Shown here piece after piece: positions 12,010-19,583 of a stretch of 24,281 nt of DNA. The notes under the pieces were generated by a model. The model was given only the letters and a program-made list of their open reading frames with translations. It was not told the origin of the DNA and did not search any database. The translations under genes were made by a program, and so were the position numbers. Source of the stretch: a virus; IMG/VR virus record IMGVR_UViG_3300042922_000246, positions 1 through 24,281 of that record. The stretch is one strand, 5' to 3'. How positions within the stretch are numbered: position 1 is the stretch's first letter; each line of letters begins with the position of its first letter.

Positions 12010-12324
12010 ATGGCAATTTTAGCTGATGTTAAAACTCTTAAAAGAATAAGTGATGGTAGCAGGGATAATGAAATAAATATTTATATTCGTCGTGGCACTA
12101 CATTGATATCAAAATATTTAAATGGTTCAGCTCCTGAAACTCAAATTCAAGATTCTTATCAAGATGCACTTATTCAGTATGTTGTTGAATGCATGAATAA
12201 AAGTGGTAACGAAGGACTTAAACAATTTAGTCAAGGGCAAAGGAGTGGTGCTTATGGGAATGAGTTGTCTGATTCAGTTTTGGCATTATTGCCCTTACCT
12301 TCTGCCACCATAACAGGTGCTTGA
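12010..12324 (+). CDS. Head-tail connector, HK97 gp6/SPP1 gp15-like (104 aa)
   Basis: It is the adaptor ring beneath the portal. The protein is helical (LADVKTLKRISDGSRDNEINIYIRRGTTLISKYLNG, then DSYQDALIQYVVECMNKSGNEGLKQFSQG) and ends with SVLALLPLPSATITGA, as in the connector family of SPP1 and HK97-like phages. ATG 12010 is preferred over GTG 12001, because AGGTGA at 11999-12004 is well placed only for the former. It precedes the head closure gene with a one-base gap. Position and helix layout together make the call firm at the level of role, less so for the exact family. Confidence 0.72.
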   Translation: MAILADVKTLKRISDGSRDNEINIYIRRGTTLISKYLNGSAPETQIQDSYQDALIQYVVECMNKSGNEGLKQFSQGQRSGAYGNELSDSVLALLPLPSATITGA

Positions 12325-12325
12325 T

Positions 12326-12664
12326 ATGTTAACGGATAAATTAATTTCTATATGCAGCAAAGATGCTAATAGTGGCCATTTAGATGATATGGGAGTTTGG
12401 GTAGAAGATTTAAATGTAATAAAAACTATATGGGCCGATATACAGCCTTATTCTAAGGAACGTCTATTAAGACAATACGGAATTGATGTTGAAGTTAATA
12501 AAAGAATATTTATAGATTGTGAAGATCCTGACGTTAAAGTTGGAAGATTTATTCAATATACAAATAAGCAAAATATAGTTCAGACTTCTGAGATTAAAGC
12601 TATTCCTTGGGATGATGGTTATATGGATGTAATGGCCCTTGAAAAAGTGAGTGTTTCATCATGA
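12326..12664 (+). CDS. Head closure/stopper protein, SPP1 gp16-like (112 aa)
   Basis: It caps the connector and keeps DNA in the head until the tail joins. A small beta-rich protein with segments IWADIQPYSKERLLRQYGIDVEVNKRIFIDCED and VGRFIQYTNKQNIVQTSEIKAIPWDDGYMDVMAL, matching the head-tail joining (phage_H_T_join) group in size and arrangement: the 'DIQPxS' and 'W..GYMDVxALEKV' parts are typical. ATG 12326 is used because AGGTG at 12315-12319 is well spaced; GTG 12317 in frame overlaps the SD. Its last four bases overlap the next gene (ATGA), so the two are translated together. Confidence 0.7.
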   Translation: MLTDKLISICSKDANSGHLDDMGVWVEDLNVIKTIWADIQPYSKERLLRQYGIDVEVNKRIFIDCEDPDVKVGRFIQYTNKQNIVQTSEIKAIPWDDGYMDVMALEKVSVSS

Positions 12665-13047
12665 AAGTAAAAGTAAGTGTTCAAATTAATCAAAAAGCTA
12701 TAGATATTTTAAATAAAGCTGCAATAAATGCTCTTGCTGAAACCACTGAATCTATAGCAGATGATGTAATCGGTTCTGCTACAATACCTAAAAGAACTGG
12801 AGCTCTTGAAGAGTCTACAAGCATTGAGATTGATAATTTACAAAATGGTAAAACAGCAGTTACTTTTGAAAGAGAATATGCGTTGGTTGATTATTATAAC
12901 CCTTATGGCTGGAATTTTCATGGGACCTATAATAAGTTAGCGCAACAAATGTGGATGCAGACTTATGTTGATGGATGGAAAAAGGATTTTGCAAAGAATA
13001 CTTTTGTTAAAGCCTTTAAGGAAATGTCAGGAGGGATTGTTAAATGA
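12661..13047 (+). CDS. Tail completion protein, HK97 gp10 / minor capsid 2-like (128 aa)
   Basis: It joins the tail to the connector. The N-terminal half includes a basic KVKVSVQINQKAIDILNKAAI strand-helix and the RTGALEESTSIEI motif common to the HK97 gp10 family. Residues around YYNPYGWNFHGTYNKLAQQMW are aromatic and conserved-looking, and the C-terminal helix (WKKDFAKNTFVKAFKEM) ends at a stop overlapping the next gene. ATG 12661 overlaps the preceding stop (ATGA). The order connector, closure, gp10-like and terminator is the canonical one. The alternative name in lactococcal-type phages is minor capsid protein 2. Confidence 0.72.
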   Translation: MKVKVSVQINQKAIDILNKAAINALAETTESIADDVIGSATIPKRTGALEESTSIEIDNLQNGKTAVTFEREYALVDYYNPYGWNFHGTYNKLAQQMWMQTYVDGWKKDFAKNTFVKAFKEMSGGIVK

Positions 13048-13430
13048 CACTTGAGGAAATAAAAATATGGTTAAGTACGCAGGTAAAAGCACCTGCTTTT
13101 TTTAGTGGTCAAATTGATAGTTCCTTTGATAACTGTATTGGTGTTCATAATGGCTCCGGACCAAAACCCAATATTGCAATAGGTGGTATTCAAAATACTA
13201 CCTATGTTGTAAAAAGTATCATTATTCTTATACACTGGGGTAAAAACAGTAATGCAGCAGAGCTTAAGGCTCAGGAAATTTATGATGCTTTGTTTGGTAA
13301 AACAGCAATAATAGGAACACAAAGGGTAATAAATTTTGATATGAAAATGTCACAGCCGTTATCTCTTGGTACAGATAATAACGGTATTTTTGAGTATGTA
13401 ATACATGTAAATATAACTTATGAAAGGTAG
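13044..13430 (+). CDS. Tail terminator, minor capsid 3-like (128 aa)
   Basis: It ends tail-tube polymerisation and forms the top of the tail. The sequence has LEEIKIWLSTQVK at the start, then PNIAIGGIQNTTYVVKSIIILIHWGKNSNAAELKAQEIYDALFG, and ends QPLSLGTDNNGIFEYVIHVNITYER, the same strand-helix-strand pattern as minor capsid 3/tail terminator proteins. It overlaps the previous gene by four bases and the tail tube gene follows after ten bases, the normal order. No odd features are seen. Confidence 0.75.
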   Translation: MTLEEIKIWLSTQVKAPAFFSGQIDSSFDNCIGVHNGSGPKPNIAIGGIQNTTYVVKSIIILIHWGKNSNAAELKAQEIYDALFGKTAIIGTQRVINFDMKMSQPLSLGTDNNGIFEYVIHVNITYER

Positions 13431-13440
13431 GTAATGAAAT

Positions 13441-13893
13441 ATGACATTTACAGGTGGAACATTCCCTGTGTACAACAGTGTAGCAAAAGTAGGGACTAAA
13501 GGATCTGCTAGTGTAGATACTGATATGAAAACTATAGCAGAACTTGAATCCTGTGAAATAAAAGTTGCTGGAAAAACAGAAGATTGGACATCAATGACAA
13601 GTGCTGGATGGGGAAGCACTATGATGACTGGTAAAACCATGTCTGTAACTTGTAAAGCAAAAAGGTGCATAGGTGACATTGGAAATGACTATGTGTCTTC
13701 AACTGCATATAAAGATGGGTTGGATTGTAACTCTAAGTTCTCAATAACTTTCCCGGACGGCGGAATACTTTCTTTTGATTGTGTACTTGATGTAACTAAT
13801 CCCGGCAGTGGTGAATCAAGTGCCGCAGCAGCATTAGAATTTGAAGCAAAATGTAGTGGTAAACCAACATATACAGCAGGAACAGGAGCTTAG
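13441..13893 (+). CDS. Major tail tube protein (150 aa)
   Basis: It forms the stacked hexamers of the tail tube. It is short (150 residues) and beta-rich: FTGGTFPVYNSVAKVGTKG, a central SVTCKAKRCIGDIGNDYVSS loop and the end AAAALEFEAKCSGKPTYTAGTGA, typical of tail tube proteins of small Clostridium siphophages. The unusual content of Cys (five visible) and Gly/Ser is worth noting. ATG 13441 comes right after GGTAGGTAATGAAAT. It is followed directly by the tail assembly chaperone genes, which supports the call. Confidence 0.8.
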   Translation: MTFTGGTFPVYNSVAKVGTKGSASVDTDMKTIAELESCEIKVAGKTEDWTSMTSAGWGSTMMTGKTMSVTCKAKRCIGDIGNDYVSSTAYKDGLDCNSKFSITFPDGGILSFDCVLDVTNPGSGESSAAAALEFEAKCSGKPTYTAGTGA

Positions 13894-13906
13894 GAGGTAA
13901 TTATAA

Positions 13907-14251
13907 ATGGGAAAAGCAAATTTTTACGATATATCTGGTAAGATTGATAATTCAAAAGCAGAAGTTAAAATTGATGAAACACATATTTTTAAAATTCATC
14001 GTTCAATGGCTATAGGGCTTAAAATTAACGACATATATGCTAATGAAGAGTTGAAATGGAAGGAGAAGTTAAAGCAGATTATAACAATAACCATGGGGCA
14101 GGAAGCTTATGAGTATATTGAAAGCTTAGATTTAATCCAAGGAAGCTATGAAGAAATATTAAATGCTATAATGGCGGCTTTAGGAAATACAACTATTGAA
14201 ATAGTAAAAGAACAAGCAGAAGCTGCAAAGGAAGAAAATAAAAAAAAGTAG
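13907..14251 (+). CDS. Tail assembly chaperone, gpG-like (114 aa)
   Basis: It helps fold and wrap the tape measure during tail assembly and is not part of the virion. Helical, acidic protein (MGKANFYDISGKIDNSKAEVK... EYIESLDLIQGSYEEILNAIMAAL) with a lysine-rich end (KEENKKK) that is the slippage region. The stop TAG at 14249-14251 ends the short product. It starts at ATG 13907 with AGGAGG at 13892-13897. The next open frame, in the -1 frame, has no independent start before 14338, which marks this as a gpG/gpGT pair. Confidence 0.85.
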   Translation: MGKANFYDISGKIDNSKAEVKIDETHIFKIHRSMAIGLKINDIYANEELKWKEKLKQIITITMGQEAYEYIESLDLIQGSYEEILNAIMAALGNTTIEIVKEQAEAAKEENKKK

Positions 14252-14571
14252 AATGGTATGATATATATGATGATTGGGGGCTTATTGAAGCCAGTTTTGT
14301 AACCCAATACGGAATAAGACTTAGAAATGAAACAGATATGTCATGGGATGAATTTTGTACTCTACTGGCTGGGATTATGCCTAAAACTCCACTAGGACAG
14401 ATTGTTAGTATTAGGAGTGAAGAAGATTCAGACATTCTTAAAAATTTTACTCCTGAGCAAAATAAAATCAGAGACGAATGGAGAAAAAGACAGATAGACA
14501 GTATGGCAGATGATGAAAAAGAGGAACAAATGAGACAAATAGAAAGAATGTTATCACAAATACTTGGTTAA
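13907..14571 (+). CDS. Tail assembly chaperone fusion, gpGT-like, by -1 frameshift (221 aa)
   Basis: The gpG frame shifts -1 at A AAA AAG (14242-14248), so the codon after the slip begins at base 14248 and reads VEWYDIYDDWGLIEASFVTQYGI, then continues in the frame of 14338-14571 without a stop (30 codons to the first ATG). The T part contains MSWDEFCTLLAGIMPKTPLGQIVSIR and an acidic, basic-rich helical end (EQNKIRDEWRKRQIDSMADDEKEEQ). The fusion product is needed in smaller amounts than gpG, as in lambda. 'WDEFCTLLAGIMPKTPLGQIVSIR' is a common signature of the T part in Firmicute siphophages. The layout G, GT, tape measure is conserved, here with an extra gene in between. Confidence 0.85.
14227..14292 (+). 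promoter_or_regulatory. Programmed -1 frameshift signal
   Basis: The heptamer A AAA AAG (14242-14248) lies in the correct phase, immediately before the TAG stop. AAAGGA at 14227-14232 is an SD-like sequence 9 bases upstream, a known stimulator of -1 slippage in the dnaX gene. A short hairpin GGCTT/AAGCC (14279-14283 with 14288-14292) follows 30 bases later, farther than usual for a stimulator, so its role is uncertain. Confidence 0.7.
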
Positions 14572-14573
14572 TC

Positions 14574-14604
14574 TATACAAATACTCCTAAAAATATAGTA
14601 TAAT
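14574..14604 (+). promoter_or_regulatory. Candidate promoter of the moron gene
   Basis: TATAAT at 14599-14604 is preceded by TATACA at 14574-14579 (spacing 19, four of six bases as TTGACA). It lies between the chaperone stop and the SD GGAGGGGG (14617-14624) of the gene at 14634. Together with a terminator after that gene it gives a self-contained unit. Confidence 0.5.
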
Positions 14605-14633
14605 TGTGTTAAAAATGGAGGGGGTTATTTGTA

Positions 14634-15020
14634 ATGGGTGTATTTGATGAATTTAAAAAAGCTTGGAATGAAGGTGCCCGAGAAGGAAGAGTTAAAGGAA
14701 AACAAGTAGGGAGCCTTGAATATCATAAACAGAAATATGAAGAAGAAAAATTAGCTAAAAAAGCAGAAAAAGAAAGAGTTCAACAGTTTAAAGAGGAACA
14801 TATTCCTTTCTGTCCTAAATGCAAATCAACTAGCTTAACTTATCTTGACAAGAGAAAGAAGTTAAGCTTAGGTAGGGCTGTAGTTGGAGGAGTAATAGGC
14901 GGAGCTTTAACAGGAGGATTGGGAGCTGCTGCAGGAGCTACTATGGGAGGACTTTCTAGTAATAAAATAAAAAAAGGTAAAGTTAAATGCCTTAATTGTG
15001 GTCATACTTGGAAATTATAA
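14634..15020 (+). CDS. Moron: split zinc ribbon with glycine-zipper segment (128 aa)
   Basis: The N-terminal half (1-55) is charged and helical (FDEFKKAWNEGAREGRVKGK, EEEKLAKKAEKERVQQFKEEH). Two CxxC pairs, FCPKC (C60, C63) and CLNCGHTW (C119, C122), would form a zinc ribbon. Between them lies a glycine-zipper segment (residues 82-108, AVVGGVIGGALTGGLGAAAGATMGG) that would insert in a membrane or oligomerise. The gene has its own promoter and terminator and breaks the usual chaperone-tape measure junction. It was therefore probably acquired as a moron. Similar zinc-ribbon plus glycine-zipper proteins occur as envelope-associated proteins, but I know of no assigned function here. Altered envelope, superinfection exclusion or lysogenic advantage are possible. 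Confidence 0.7.
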   Translation: MGVFDEFKKAWNEGAREGRVKGKQVGSLEYHKQKYEEEKLAKKAEKERVQQFKEEHIPFCPKCKSTSLTYLDKRKKLSLGRAVVGGVIGGALTGGLGAAAGATMGGLSSNKIKKGKVKCLNCGHTWKL

Positions 15021-15041
15021 ATTAAATATTATTTCATTAAG

Positions 15042-15070
15042 CACTTAGTTAATTCTAGGTGTTTTTATTT
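15042..15070 (+). terminator. Intrinsic terminator after the moron
   Basis: CACTTAG (15042-15048) pairs with CTAGGTG (15055-15061), including one G-T pair, and is followed by TTTTTATTTT (15062-15071). It ends the small transcription unit of the gene at 14634 just before the tape measure SD (AAGGAGGTGG, 15079-15088). Confidence 0.75.
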
Positions 15071-15092
15071 TACCTAAAAAGGAGGTGGAGTT

Positions 15093-18000
15093 GTGGCAGA
15101 CAATAATTCTGTAGGTAAGATAAGCTTAGATTTAGAAGTTGCCGGTGATTTAGGGAAACAGCTAGAATCTGCTTTGAAGAACATAGGGAATATAGATATA
15201 GGTAAGAATATGACGAAGTCTATAGAGAATTCTATGAGCGGTATTGAAAAGTTGATGCAGGAAAGATTAGCTAAGGCTATTGAAGCAGGATTGGCAAATA
15301 TGAAAGCAATAAAAATTCCAGTAGAGTTTGATATACCAAAGAATTTTAGTATGCCTAAACAAAATTACAATGCTTCTACAGCACAACCAAGAGCTCCGCC
15401 AATGCCTAAAATGTCTACTGGCTTTAATATGGAAGCTATAAGTACTCAAATCGATACCTTAGGCAGGAGTTTAGATATAACTAATGCCAAGATAGAACAG
15501 CAACAAGCTAAACTTGCAGAGTTAAGAGAATCTTACAATCAGGCTTTTGATGGTTCTAGGAAAAATCAACTTCAAGAACAGATTCTAAAAACAGAAACTG
15601 CTATAAATAAGCTTACTGCCACAAGTGATAAAACTGGATTTAAACTTGCTGATTTAGATAAGCAATTTGAAATGTTAAGCAATGCTGCTAAAAATGCAAG
15701 TTCCGGTATAGGTGCGGCTGACAATAAATTAAAAAGTATTGGAAATTCTGCATCAAAAGCTAATACACATATGAAAAACATGAGCAGTTCCACTGACAGA
15801 ATGAGTAATAGTATGAATCATTCTTATGGCGGAATAGGTATGTTTATAAAGAGTATGTTTACATGGGGAATGATATTTCCTATGGTGATTGGAGGAATTA
15901 CCACTCTTGGTACTTTTCTTGGTTCTACGTTAATGGTGAATGCACAATTTGCCAATAGCTTAAATCAGATTAAATCAAACTTATATACTGCATTTATGCC
16001 TATATATGAAGCAATTCTTCCGGCACTTAACAGTTTAATGAGTTCCTTGGCAACAGCAACCGCCTATATAGCTAGTTTCATAAGTCAACTATTCGGTACT
16101 ACTTACAATGCAAGCTTTCAATCTGCAAAGGCTATGCAAAGTCAAATAGGTGCTATGAGTATAGCTGATAAGCAGGCACAAAAGGCAGCCAATAGCTTAG
16201 GTGGAGTTGGAAAATCTGCTACAGATTCAGCAGATGCAACCAAGAAAGCAGCTAAAGAAGTTCAAGGAGCAATGGCAGGCTTTGATGAAATAAATCAATT
16301 GCAACTAGCAAAAGACACTACAACAAAAGAACCTAAGATACCAACTCCTGCAGGGAGTGGAGTAACTACACCGATAACCCCTATGGCTAACATGTCACCT
16401 ATCGAAGCAGCGACTAAAGGTTGGGCTGATAGATTTAAAAATCTTATGGCTAACTTATGGAAGCCATTTCAACAGGCATGGGCGGCAGAAGGACAAAATA
16501 CTATTAATGCGGCTAAACATGCACTTGATGGAATACTTGCTTTACTTGGTGCTATAGGAAGAAGTTTTTATATAGTATGGACTAATGGCACAGGTGAGAG
16601 GATACTTGTTAATCTCCTAAAAATACTGCAAGACATATTAAACATTATAGGAGATATAGGAATAACCTTTGCTAATGCATGGAATAAAGGGAATATAGGC
16701 ACACAAGTTATACAATCCTTAGCTAATGCACTTAATAATGTCCTCAGCTTAATTGATAAAATGCTTCAATCTATACGTAGAGTATGGGGAGAAGAAGGGC
16801 CTAAGTTTGCGGATATGTTTATGCAGGCGCTTAAAGCTGGTAGTGGTGTTATAGAAAACTTAACACAAAAGTTAGGTTGGGTATGGGACCATGGTGGCCA
16901 ACGTGCGTTTGAAGGGCTTGTAAAACTAGGACTTAAAGTAGGAGAACTAGCATTATTTATATTCACTAATTTTGTAGCACCTTTTGTGAATTGGTTTGTA
17001 AACATGATAGCCCCAGCAATTACACCGGTTCTTGATGTAATTGGAAAGTTATTTGATAAATTAAGTGGAGTTGCAGACTGGCTTATGGGTAGTGGAAAAC
17101 CTGTATTAGATATTATAATTACTGTACTTGGTAGTTTTGCACTATCATGGTGGGCTGTTACAAAAGCCATAAAAGGATTTTATGCTACATTAGATTTTAT
17201 AAAAGAAGCTAGTAAAACAGCTAATTTTGCCATTGGACTATGTACATCTGGAATAGGTATATGGGTAATTGGTATAGCAGCAGCTATAGCCATAGGAATT
17301 CTGCTATATAAAAACTGGGATAAAATAAAGGCTAAAGCAGTTGAAGTATGGAATGGTGTTAAAAATACATTTAATGGTTTTAAAAACTGGCTTAGTTCTG
17401 TATTCTCAACCGATTGGTCTCAAAGATTTGGTTTCATGGGTAATATTTTAAATGGTTTTCTTGCAAATATAAAAAATATATTTAATTCTGTGAGGCAGAT
17501 ATTTGGAGGAATTATTGACTTTGTAGCCGGAGTATTCACCGGTAACTGGTCAAGAGCTTGGCGTGGAGTTAGAGAAATATTTGGTGGTATAATGAGTGGT
17601 TTAGGTGCAGTAATGAAGTCACCTTTAAATGCTGCAATTTCCCTTGTTAATGCCGCAATCTCAGGACTAAACAGATTACATGTTAATATTCCAGATTGGG
17701 TTCCTGGATTTGGTGGTAGAAATTTTGGATTTAATATATCTAGGATTCCATACCTAGCTCAAGGTGGTATTATAGATAAGCCAACAACTGCAATGATAGG
17801 TGAAGCTGGCCCAGAAGCAGTTGTTCCACTTAAAAATAATACTGGCGGCCTTAGTATACTGGCTAATCTATTATCACAAAGAATGAGTACTATTCAACAA
17901 CCACAGCTTACTATGGCTGGAAGTAGCCCAAGTACAGATAATAATTCAGACATAAATAAATTGATAGATGAAATTAAGCAGTTAGTTGAAGCTATTAAAG

Positions 18001-18158
18001 GACTTAAAGATAATCCAGGCAGTGGAAGCAATTTTAATATTCCAGATATAAACTTAGATTTACTTATTAGACTTGGAGATACTGAACTTGGCAGAATGGT
18101 TATAAAAGCTATAAACAAAGTTCAAAAGCAAGCAGGAAGAACATTAATAGACGTATAG
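15093..18158 (+). CDS. Tail tape measure protein (1021 aa)
   Basis: It sets tail length and is ejected to guide DNA through the cell envelope. GTG 15093 follows AAGGAGGTGG. The order seen is: charged helical N-terminus with coiled coil (about 1-245); a first hydrophobic span (247-282, IGMFIKSMFTWGMIFPMVIG); a long helical middle with Trp-containing units; a second hydrophobic span (710-740, IGLCTSGIGIWVIGIAAAIAIGILL); and a C-terminal part with the family motif IIDKPTTAMIGEAGPEAVVPL (about 893-913). The end RMVIKAINKVQKQAGRTLIDV is the common tape measure C-terminus. No peptidase or lysozyme domain is seen. By the usual scale a tail of roughly 150 nm would be expected. A small protein at 9100 shares its last 22 residues. 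Confidence 0.92.
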   Translation: MADNNSVGKISLDLEVAGDLGKQLESALKNIGNIDIGKNMTKSIENSMSGIEKLMQERLAKAIEAGLANMKAIKIPVEFDIPKNFSMPKQNYNASTAQPRAPPMPKMSTGFNMEAISTQIDTLGRSLDITNAKIEQQQAKLAELRESYNQAFDGSRKNQLQEQILKTETAINKLTATSDKTGFKLADLDKQFEMLSNAAKNASSGIGAADNKLKSIGNSASKANTHMKNMSSSTDRMSNSMNHSYGGIGMFIKSMFTWGMIFPMVIGGITTLGTFLGSTLMVNAQFANSLNQIKSNLYTAFMPIYEAILPALNSLMSSLATATAYIASFISQLFGTTYNASFQSAKAMQSQIGAMSIADKQAQKAANSLGGVGKSATDSADATKKAAKEVQGAMAGFDEINQLQLAKDTTTKEPKIPTPAGSGVTTPITPMANMSPIEAATKGWADRFKNLMANLWKPFQQAWAAEGQNTINAAKHALDGILALLGAIGRSFYIVWTNGTGERILVNLLKILQDILNIIGDIGITFANAWNKGNIGTQVIQSLANALNNVLSLIDKMLQSIRRVWGEEGPKFADMFMQALKAGSGVIENLTQKLGWVWDHGGQRAFEGLVKLGLKVGELALFIFTNFVAPFVNWFVNMIAPAITPVLDVIGKLFDKLSGVADWLMGSGKPVLDIIITVLGSFALSWWAVTKAIKGFYATLDFIKEASKTANFAIGLCTSGIGIWVIGIAAAIAIGILLYKNWDKIKAKAVEVWNGVKNTFNGFKNWLSSVFSTDWSQRFGFMGNILNGFLANIKNIFNSVRQIFGGIIDFVAGVFTGNWSRAWRGVREIFGGIMSGLGAVMKSPLNAAISLVNAAISGLNRLHVNIPDWVPGFGGRNFGFNISRIPYLAQGGIIDKPTTAMIGEAGPEAVVPLKNNTGGLSILANLLSQRMSTIQQPQLTMAGSSPSTDNNSDINKLIDEIKQLVEAIKGLKDNPGSGSNFNIPDINLDLLIRLGDTELGRMVIKAINKVQKQAGRTLIDV
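16440..16900 (+). repeat. Trp-spaced repeats inside the tape measure
   Basis: Five Trp-Gly type motifs (AWAAEG, VWTNGTG, AWNKGNIG, VWGEEG, VWDHGG) are spaced 33, 34, 35 and 33 residues apart (W to W). Between them are hydrophobic helical stretches. This is a regular length-measuring unit within the protein rather than a DNA-level repeat, because the DNA itself has drifted. Confidence 0.55.
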
Positions 18159-18168
18159 GAGTGGTAAC

Positions 18169-18516
18169 ATGAGCTTATTAATAAATGGAGTGGCGGTTGC
18201 TGCTCCTAAATCATTTCAAGTTAATTTGGTTGACTTGGACTCTGATAAAAGTAATAGAAATGCCAAGGGTGTAATGCTTAGAGATAGGCTTAGACAGATG
18301 AGAAAATTAGAGTGTGAATGGGGGCCTTTAACAAATGCTCAGATAAGTGTAATACTTCAAGCTGTAAATTCTGTAAGTACTTCAGTAACTTATCCGGATC
18401 CATACACAGGAACTAATCAGACAAGAACATTTTATGCCGGGGATAGAACAGCTCCTGCATATGACTTTAATAATCAAATATGGCAGGGCTTAAAAATGGA
18501 TTTAATAGAATTATAG
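18169..18516 (+). CDS. Tail protein, DUF6711-like (115 aa)
   Basis: MSLLINGVAVAAPKSFQVNLVDLDSDKSNRNAKG followed by RLRQMRKLECEWGPLTNAQISVILQAVNSVSTSVTYPDPYTG is the pattern of the DUF6711 family, found directly after the tape measure in Clostridium and related phages. It is a beta-rich small tail tip protein. ATG 18169 has GGAGTGG (18157-18163) as SD. It lies where other siphophages have the distal tail (Dit) gene, and no longer Dit-like frame is present. It may take the place of Dit or be an added tail tip ring, which cannot be decided from the sequence. Confidence 0.7.
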   Translation: MSLLINGVAVAAPKSFQVNLVDLDSDKSNRNAKGVMLRDRLRQMRKLECEWGPLTNAQISVILQAVNSVSTSVTYPDPYTGTNQTRTFYAGDRTAPAYDFNNQIWQGLKMDLIEL

Positions 18517-18534
18517 ATATGGGAGGATAATATT

Positions 18535-18843
18535 ATGATAGAAAAATTAAATATATACAGTAATACACCAGAGGTTATTAATAAAATTAATGAAATAATT
18601 GATACTGTTAATAATATCAACAAAGAAATAGTTGAACAGAATTGTCATTTAACAAATATCATTAATACATCTGAGCATTATAAAGCAACGATATGTGATT
18701 TAGTTCCTAGTAATACAGATAAGCAAGGAATTATAAGTGGTATATTAGATACTAGTAAAATAGAAAATATAGCAGCTTCAAAGGCTAACATTTCAGATTT
18801 AAAATGTAGTTCAACAAGTATAGACAGTTTAAATAGAGCTTAG
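18535..18843 (+). CDS. Small coiled-coil protein with fibre-repeat-like end (102 aa)
   Basis: The N-terminal half is helical and rich in Asn/Ile (INKINEIIDTVNNINKEIVEQ). The last 30 residues (SKIENIAASKANISDLKCSSTSIDSLNRA) follow the same pattern as the repeats in the fibre protein at 19607 (for example SKANITDLTATNANITNL). ATG 18535 is preceded by GGGAGGA (18521-18527). It may pair with the fibre as a trimeric coiled coil or be a decayed fibre fragment; the gene has no frameshift and a good SD, so I take it as intact. A terminator overlaps its stop codon. Confidence 0.6.
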   Translation: MIEKLNIYSNTPEVINKINEIIDTVNNINKEIVEQNCHLTNIINTSEHYKATICDLVPSNTDKQGIISGILDTSKIENIAASKANISDLKCSSTSIDSLNRA

Positions 18844-18859
18844 AGATAGGCTCTTTTTT
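18835..18859 (+). terminator. Terminator overlapping the end of the 18535 gene
   Basis: AGAGC (18835-18839) pairs with GCTCT (18850-18854), followed by a run of T to 18859. The first arm lies inside the last codons of the gene at 18535 (stop at 18841-18843). The stem is only five base pairs, so termination would be partial. Confidence 0.5.
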
Positions 18860-18892
18860 AATACAAAATAATAAAAGTGAGGTAATGAAATA

Positions 18893-19171
18893 ATGAATAT
18901 TAATGAATCAATTAATTTAAAAGCAGATATTTTAGTAAAGGATTCTAGTGGCAATGATATTGCAGTAGCCAATTTAAGTGTAAATAGTTTAGATGCAAGT
19001 ACTATGAATTTAGCTATAAATATAAATACCTATAATAAGGCTTTAATGGTAGCAGAGGGCGCCGCTAATAAAGCAGGAGAAACCGTAACACAACAATATA
19101 CAGAGTTCTACAATACTGTGGTAGCAAGAGCACAATCTTTGGGGTATGTAATATTTGGAGCAGCACAATAA
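18893..19171 (+). CDS. Small tail-region protein, unknown function (92 aa)
   Basis: The first half is strand-rich (INLKADILVKDSSGNDIAVANLSVN), the second helical (NKALMVAEGAANKAGETVTQQYTEFYNTVVARAQSLG) and ends with YVIFGAAQ. It starts at ATG 18893 with GTGAGG (18878-18883). It stands between the coiled-coil gene and the DUF1617-like gene in the distal-tail cluster, so a tail role is probable. I do not recognise the family. Confidence 0.6.
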   Translation: MNINESINLKADILVKDSSGNDIAVANLSVNSLDASTMNLAININTYNKALMVAEGAANKAGETVTQQYTEFYNTVVARAQSLGYVIFGAAQ

Positions 19172-19196
19172 AATATAAAGGGAATGGTGATTTTAA

Positions 19197-19583
19197 ATGA
19201 AAATAAAATTAAGTAATGAAAGAATATATGGAGATGTACAGAAATTAGCTAGGATATCACAAAAGGAGTTGCCTATAAAGGTATCTTATGCTATAGCAAA
19301 AAACACAGATAAGATTGATGCAGAGTTAAAAATATTTAATAAAGAAAGAAATAAGTTAATTGAGAAGTATGCTGAAAAAGATGATAAGGGAAAAATAATA
19401 AGCGATGAAAGAGGAGATATAAAGTTTAAAGATAAAAAGTCATGGGATAAAGATATTGAGGAATTATCTGCATTGGAGAATGAGTTTGAAATTCATCAAT
19501 TTCCACTTTCAGCGTTAGATAATATAAATAATCTATCTCCATCAGAAATACGTGCTATTGACTATATGATAGACGAGAAATAA
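19197..19583 (+). CDS. Tail-region protein, DUF1617-like (128 aa)
   Basis: Helical, very charged protein: MKIKLSNERIYGDVQKLARISQKELPIKVSYAIAKN, then repeated Lys/Asp/Glu (KYAEKDDKGKIISDERGDIKFKDKKSWDKDIEEL) and an end with PLSALDNINNLSPSEIRAIDYMIDEK. This is the pattern of the small DUF1617 proteins found near the baseplate genes of Firmicute siphophages. The function is not known to me. GGGAATGGTG (19180-19189) lies at the SD position for ATG 19197. The neighbouring long fibre gene starts after 23 bases with a strong AGGAGG, so the two are co-transcribed. Confidence 0.6.
   Translation: MKIKLSNERIYGDVQKLARISQKELPIKVSYAIAKNTDKIDAELKIFNKERNKLIEKYAEKDDKGKIISDERGDIKFKDKKSWDKDIEELSALENEFEIHQFPLSALDNINNLSPSEIRAIDYMIDEK

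Noticed and set aside
14338-14571. Independent 77-residue gene
   Set aside because: It has no SD, and the frame is open upstream to the slippery site, so it is the second half of the gpGT fusion.
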